A stretch of DNA of 6,308 nt, taken from DAOTZS01 sp034434335 (lineage in GTDB: Bacteria; Chloroflexota; Anaerolineae; CG2-30-64-16). Numbering within the stretch: the first letter of the stretch is position 1; each line of letters opens with the position of its first letter. The notes under the pieces are model-generated. The model did not search any database, was not told where the DNA came from, and saw only the letters and a program-made list of their open reading frames with translations. This document shows positions 4,658 through 6,308 of the stretch, in pieces. Made by a program: the position numbers and the translations under genes. Location: positions 1 through 6,308 of the forward strand of contig DAOTZS010000177.1 in the NCBI GenBank assembly GCA_034434335.1, written 5' to 3'.

Positions 4658-4775
4658 GCCCGTCGCCTTCAGCGGCGGGCTCAGTTGCAAAGCCCCCCTC
4701 GGGACCGAGGCCTTCGGGGCTGGATACTTAGCCCGCAGGGCTTCGCTCTTTCAGCCCGGACGTTTACGTCCGGGC
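4658..4775. repeat. Cluster of four hairpins after the TetR gene
   Basis: Four stems occur in series: 4658-4666/4672-4680 (9 bp, one wobble, CTTCA loop), AGCCCC/GGGGCT 4691-4696/4716-4721 enclosing CCTCG/CGAGG, AGCCC-GCA-GGGCT 4730-4742, and a perfect 9-bp stem 4754-4762/4767-4775 with a TTTA loop. None has a T-run, so a normal intrinsic terminator is not evident, though the first starts 7 bp after the stop and could end transcription with help. Bases 4717-4730 resemble 2748-2761 (12 of 14), hinting at shared repeat parts. Confidence 0.6.
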
Positions 4776-4800
4776 CTTCTGGCAAAAACCCCCTCTGAAT

Positions 4801-4852
4801 CCCCCCTCTGGCCGCAGGCCAAGGGGAGAGGGGGGACTGAGAGGGATGAGGG
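4801..4852. repeat. Palindromic C-run/G-run element with a second G4 motif
   Basis: A 9-bp stem pairs 4801-4809 with 4827-4835 and encloses a GGCC-GCA-GGCC hairpin (4810-4820) plus a six-base bulge. G-runs at 4823-4826, 4830-4835, 4843-4845 and 4850-4852 have spacers of 3, 7 and 4 nt, which fits the common G3+N1-7 quadruplex rule. The layout (C-run, short GC hairpin, G-run, more G-runs) is like that of 3725-3766, so the two may belong to one dispersed family. Confidence 0.6.
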
Positions 4853-4974
4853 ACGATGAAGCCCTGAGGGGGCAGAAAGTGAACCAATTTTGAACCATCC
4901 CGCTGATCGCGAGTTGTTTTCAGGCAAGCTCTAGCTTCTGTCGGTCAGTCTTAGCTACCCAAGGAGGGATTGAA
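4853..4974 (+). promoter_or_regulatory. Leader region of the SDR fusion gene
   Basis: This stretch is more AT-rich than its surroundings. TGAACCA occurs twice, at 4880-4886 and 4891-4897, an 11-bp period close to one DNA turn, a possible regulator site. An IR AAGCT-CT-AGCTT lies at 4926-4937 and a TGTCGGT half-site at 4939-4945. I find no confident -35/-10 pair. AAGGAGG (4961-4967), 7 nt before ATG 4975, is a near-perfect ribosome binding site. Confidence 0.4.
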
Positions 4975-6308
4975 ATGCGGATTATGGTCACCGGTGCTTT
5001 CGGCAACGTAGGCGAAAGCGCTGTAACTGAACTACTGAAAGACGGACATTGGGTGCGGTGCTTTGACCTGCCCACCCGAGCCAACGCACGCAAGGCGCGC
5101 AAGCTGGAACAGTTTGCCCGTCAGACGCCGGGCCGGCTGGAGGTGCTGTGGGGTGATCTGCGCCAGCCGGCCGATGTGGCACGCGCGGTGCAGGATCAGG
5201 AGGTGGTGGTGCATCTGGCCTTCATCATACCTAAGATGTCGGCCACGGGGGTGGAATCAGAGGCTCAGCCAGAGCTGGCTGAGGCGGTGAACGTGGGAGG
5301 CACGCGCAACCTGCTCACCGCGCTGGAGGCACAGCCCACGCCGCCGCGCCTGATCTTTGCTTCTTCCCTGCACGTCTATGGCCTGACGCAACATTTGCCT
5401 CCCCCGCGCACCGTCGCCGACCCACCCCGGCCAACGGAGCACTATTCCCGGCACAAGGTGGCCTGTGAGGAGATGATCCGCGCGTCTGGGCTGCAGTGGG
5501 CGATCCTGCGCCTGGCGGCCACCTTGCCCCTGGCCATCCGGCTCGACCCCGGCATGTTCGATGTGCCCCTGGACAATCGCATTGAGTTCGTGCACACGCG
5601 CGATGTAGGGTTGGCGATCGCCCGTGCTGTGCGCAGCGATGCGGTATGGGGCAAGACGTTGCTGATCGGCGGCGGGCCTCGTTGTCAGTTCCGCTACGGG
5701 GAAATGGTGGAGCGCATTCTCGACGCCATGGGGGTGGGCATGCTTCCGGCCGCGGCTTTCAGCACCACCCCGTTTGCCACCGACTGGTTGGACACGGCGG
5801 AAAGTCAGCGCCTGCTGCAGTATCAAACGCGCGACCTGAACGACTACGTGCACGATATGGTTGAGCTGCTGGGCCCTCGCCGCCATCTGATCCGCGCTTT
5901 TGCGCCCATTGTGCGCGCGGCGGTGCTGGCCCGTTCCCCCTACTATCGCCGGCGCCAGGAAGCCGAAGTCGGCCGCGCCAGCCAGCCCGCTCCGGTCGCG
6001 CTGGTCACGGGCGCGTCGAGCGGCATCGGCGCAGCCACGGCGCGCCGGCTGGCGGCCGAAGGGTATCGCGTGGTCCTGGTGGCGCGACGGACGGATCGGC
6101 TGGAGAGCCTGGCCCGCGAGATCCAGGATGCGGGGGGCCAGGCAGTAGTGCTGGCGGCAGACCTCTCTGATGAGGAAGAACGCCGCCGCGTTTACGAACA
6201 AGCCAAGATGTCCTGTGGGGCCGTAGATGTGGTGATCAACAACGCCGGCTTTGGCTGGTACGGCTATGCCACCGACATGCCGTGGGGGCTGGCACGCCAG
6301 ATGATGGC
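4975..6308 (+). CDS. Fusion of an extended SDR and a classical SDR (3' end beyond window)
   Basis: One frame runs unbroken for 444 codons to the window edge. The N-terminal half (about 1-300) is an extended SDR, NAD-dependent epimerase/dehydratase-like: T6-G7-A-F-G10-N-V-G13 nucleotide loop, D31 after the second strand (favouring NAD+), D61-L, H80-L-A, S130/S131 and catalytic Y157-S-R-H-K161. A basic linker (about 301-340) leads to a second Rossmann domain of the classical SDR type: T345-G-A-S-S-G350-I-G352, A370-R-R-T-D (favouring NADP+), D396-L and N422-N-A-G425. Its YxxxK site would lie past the edge. Start ATG 4975 follows AAGGAGG by 7 nt. Two-SDR proteins are known among bacterial fatty acyl-CoA reductases such as Marinobacter Maqu_2220, so a lipid or carbonyl reductase role is possible, but the substrate is not readable here. 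TetR control is inferred from position. Confidence 0.88.
   Translation, partial: MRIMVTGAFGNVGESAVTELLKDGHWVRCFDLPTRANARKARKLEQFARQTPGRLEVLWGDLRQPADVARAVQDQEVVVHLAFIIPKMSATGVESEAQPELAEAVNVGGTRNLLTALEAQPTPPRLIFASSLHVYGLTQHLPPPRTVADPPRPTEHYSRHKVACEEMIRASGLQWAILRLAATLPLAIRLDPGMFDVPLDNRIEFVHTRDVGLAIARAVRSDAVWGKTLLIGGGPRCQFRYGEMVERILDAMGVGMLPAAAFSTTPFATDWLDTAESQRLLQYQTRDLNDYVHDMVELLGPRRHLIRAFAPIVRAAVLARSPYYRRRQEAEVGRASQPAPVALVTGASSGIGAATARRLAAEGYRVVLVARRTDRLESLAREIQDAGGQAVVLAADLSDEEERRRVYEQAKMSCGAVDVVINNAGFGWYGYATDMPWGLARQMM

Noticed and set aside
5257..6201. Long minus-strand open frame (314 codons) opposite the SDR gene
   Set aside because: It mirrors the high-GC third positions of the + frame, which carries clear SDR motifs and a strong ribosome site. 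The minus product shows no recognisable domain.

Overview
The window is a GC-rich bacterial chromosomal segment in which every recognisable gene reads on the + strand. Several traits point to Chloroflexota (Anaerolineae/Caldilineae-like): high third-position GC, secreted Thr/Pro-linker proteins with an SdrD-type domain and a C-terminal W-L-P-L-I ending, and intergenic spaces full of short palindromic GC-rich repeats. This lineage call is inference and no marker gene proves it.

Layout. Positions 1-54 may be the 3' end of an upstream gene. Positions 55-354 hold no gene I can support. A near-consensus sigma70 promoter (355-383) drives a 142-aa ferredoxin (452-880) with two Fe-S cluster motifs; the first is CxxDxxC, with Asp replacing the second Cys. 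A hairpin and a 23-bp tandem repeat (908-981) separate it from two overlapping genes: a HAD-superfamily hydrolase (1010-1801) and a Nudix hydrolase (1791-2264). These two form a translationally coupled pair. A second promoter (2278-2306) precedes a 56-aa one-helix membrane protein (2366-2536) and then a 256-aa envelope-anchored or secreted protein (2791-3561) with Pro/Thr linkers around one SdrD/Cna-B-like domain. A strong intrinsic terminator follows at 3674-3715.

The 256-aa protein gene lies between two inverted copies of a 96-bp repeat (2573-2668 and 3814-3909, 84 of 96 positions identical). The intergenic spaces also carry several hairpins and two potential G-quadruplex elements (3743-3766 and 4823-4852).

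The right half starts with a TetR-family repressor (4030-4650). Its promoter (TTGACA, 17 bp, CATAAT) is followed at once by a perfect 14-bp palindromic operator candidate, which suggests autorepression. After a hairpin-rich spacer comes a long open frame starting at 4975 with an excellent ribosome binding site and running off the window end. It fuses an extended-type SDR (NAD-dependent epimerase/dehydratase-like) to a classical SDR with TGxxxGIG and NNAG motifs. This tandem two-Rossmann enzyme is the largest gene here. The TetR protein is a plausible but unproven regulator of it.

No complete new defence or mobile system is visible. The most unusual items are the double-SDR fusion, the inverted repeat pair around the secreted-protein gene, the Asp-ligand ferredoxin with a long tail, and the strong G4/hairpin element at 3725-3766.
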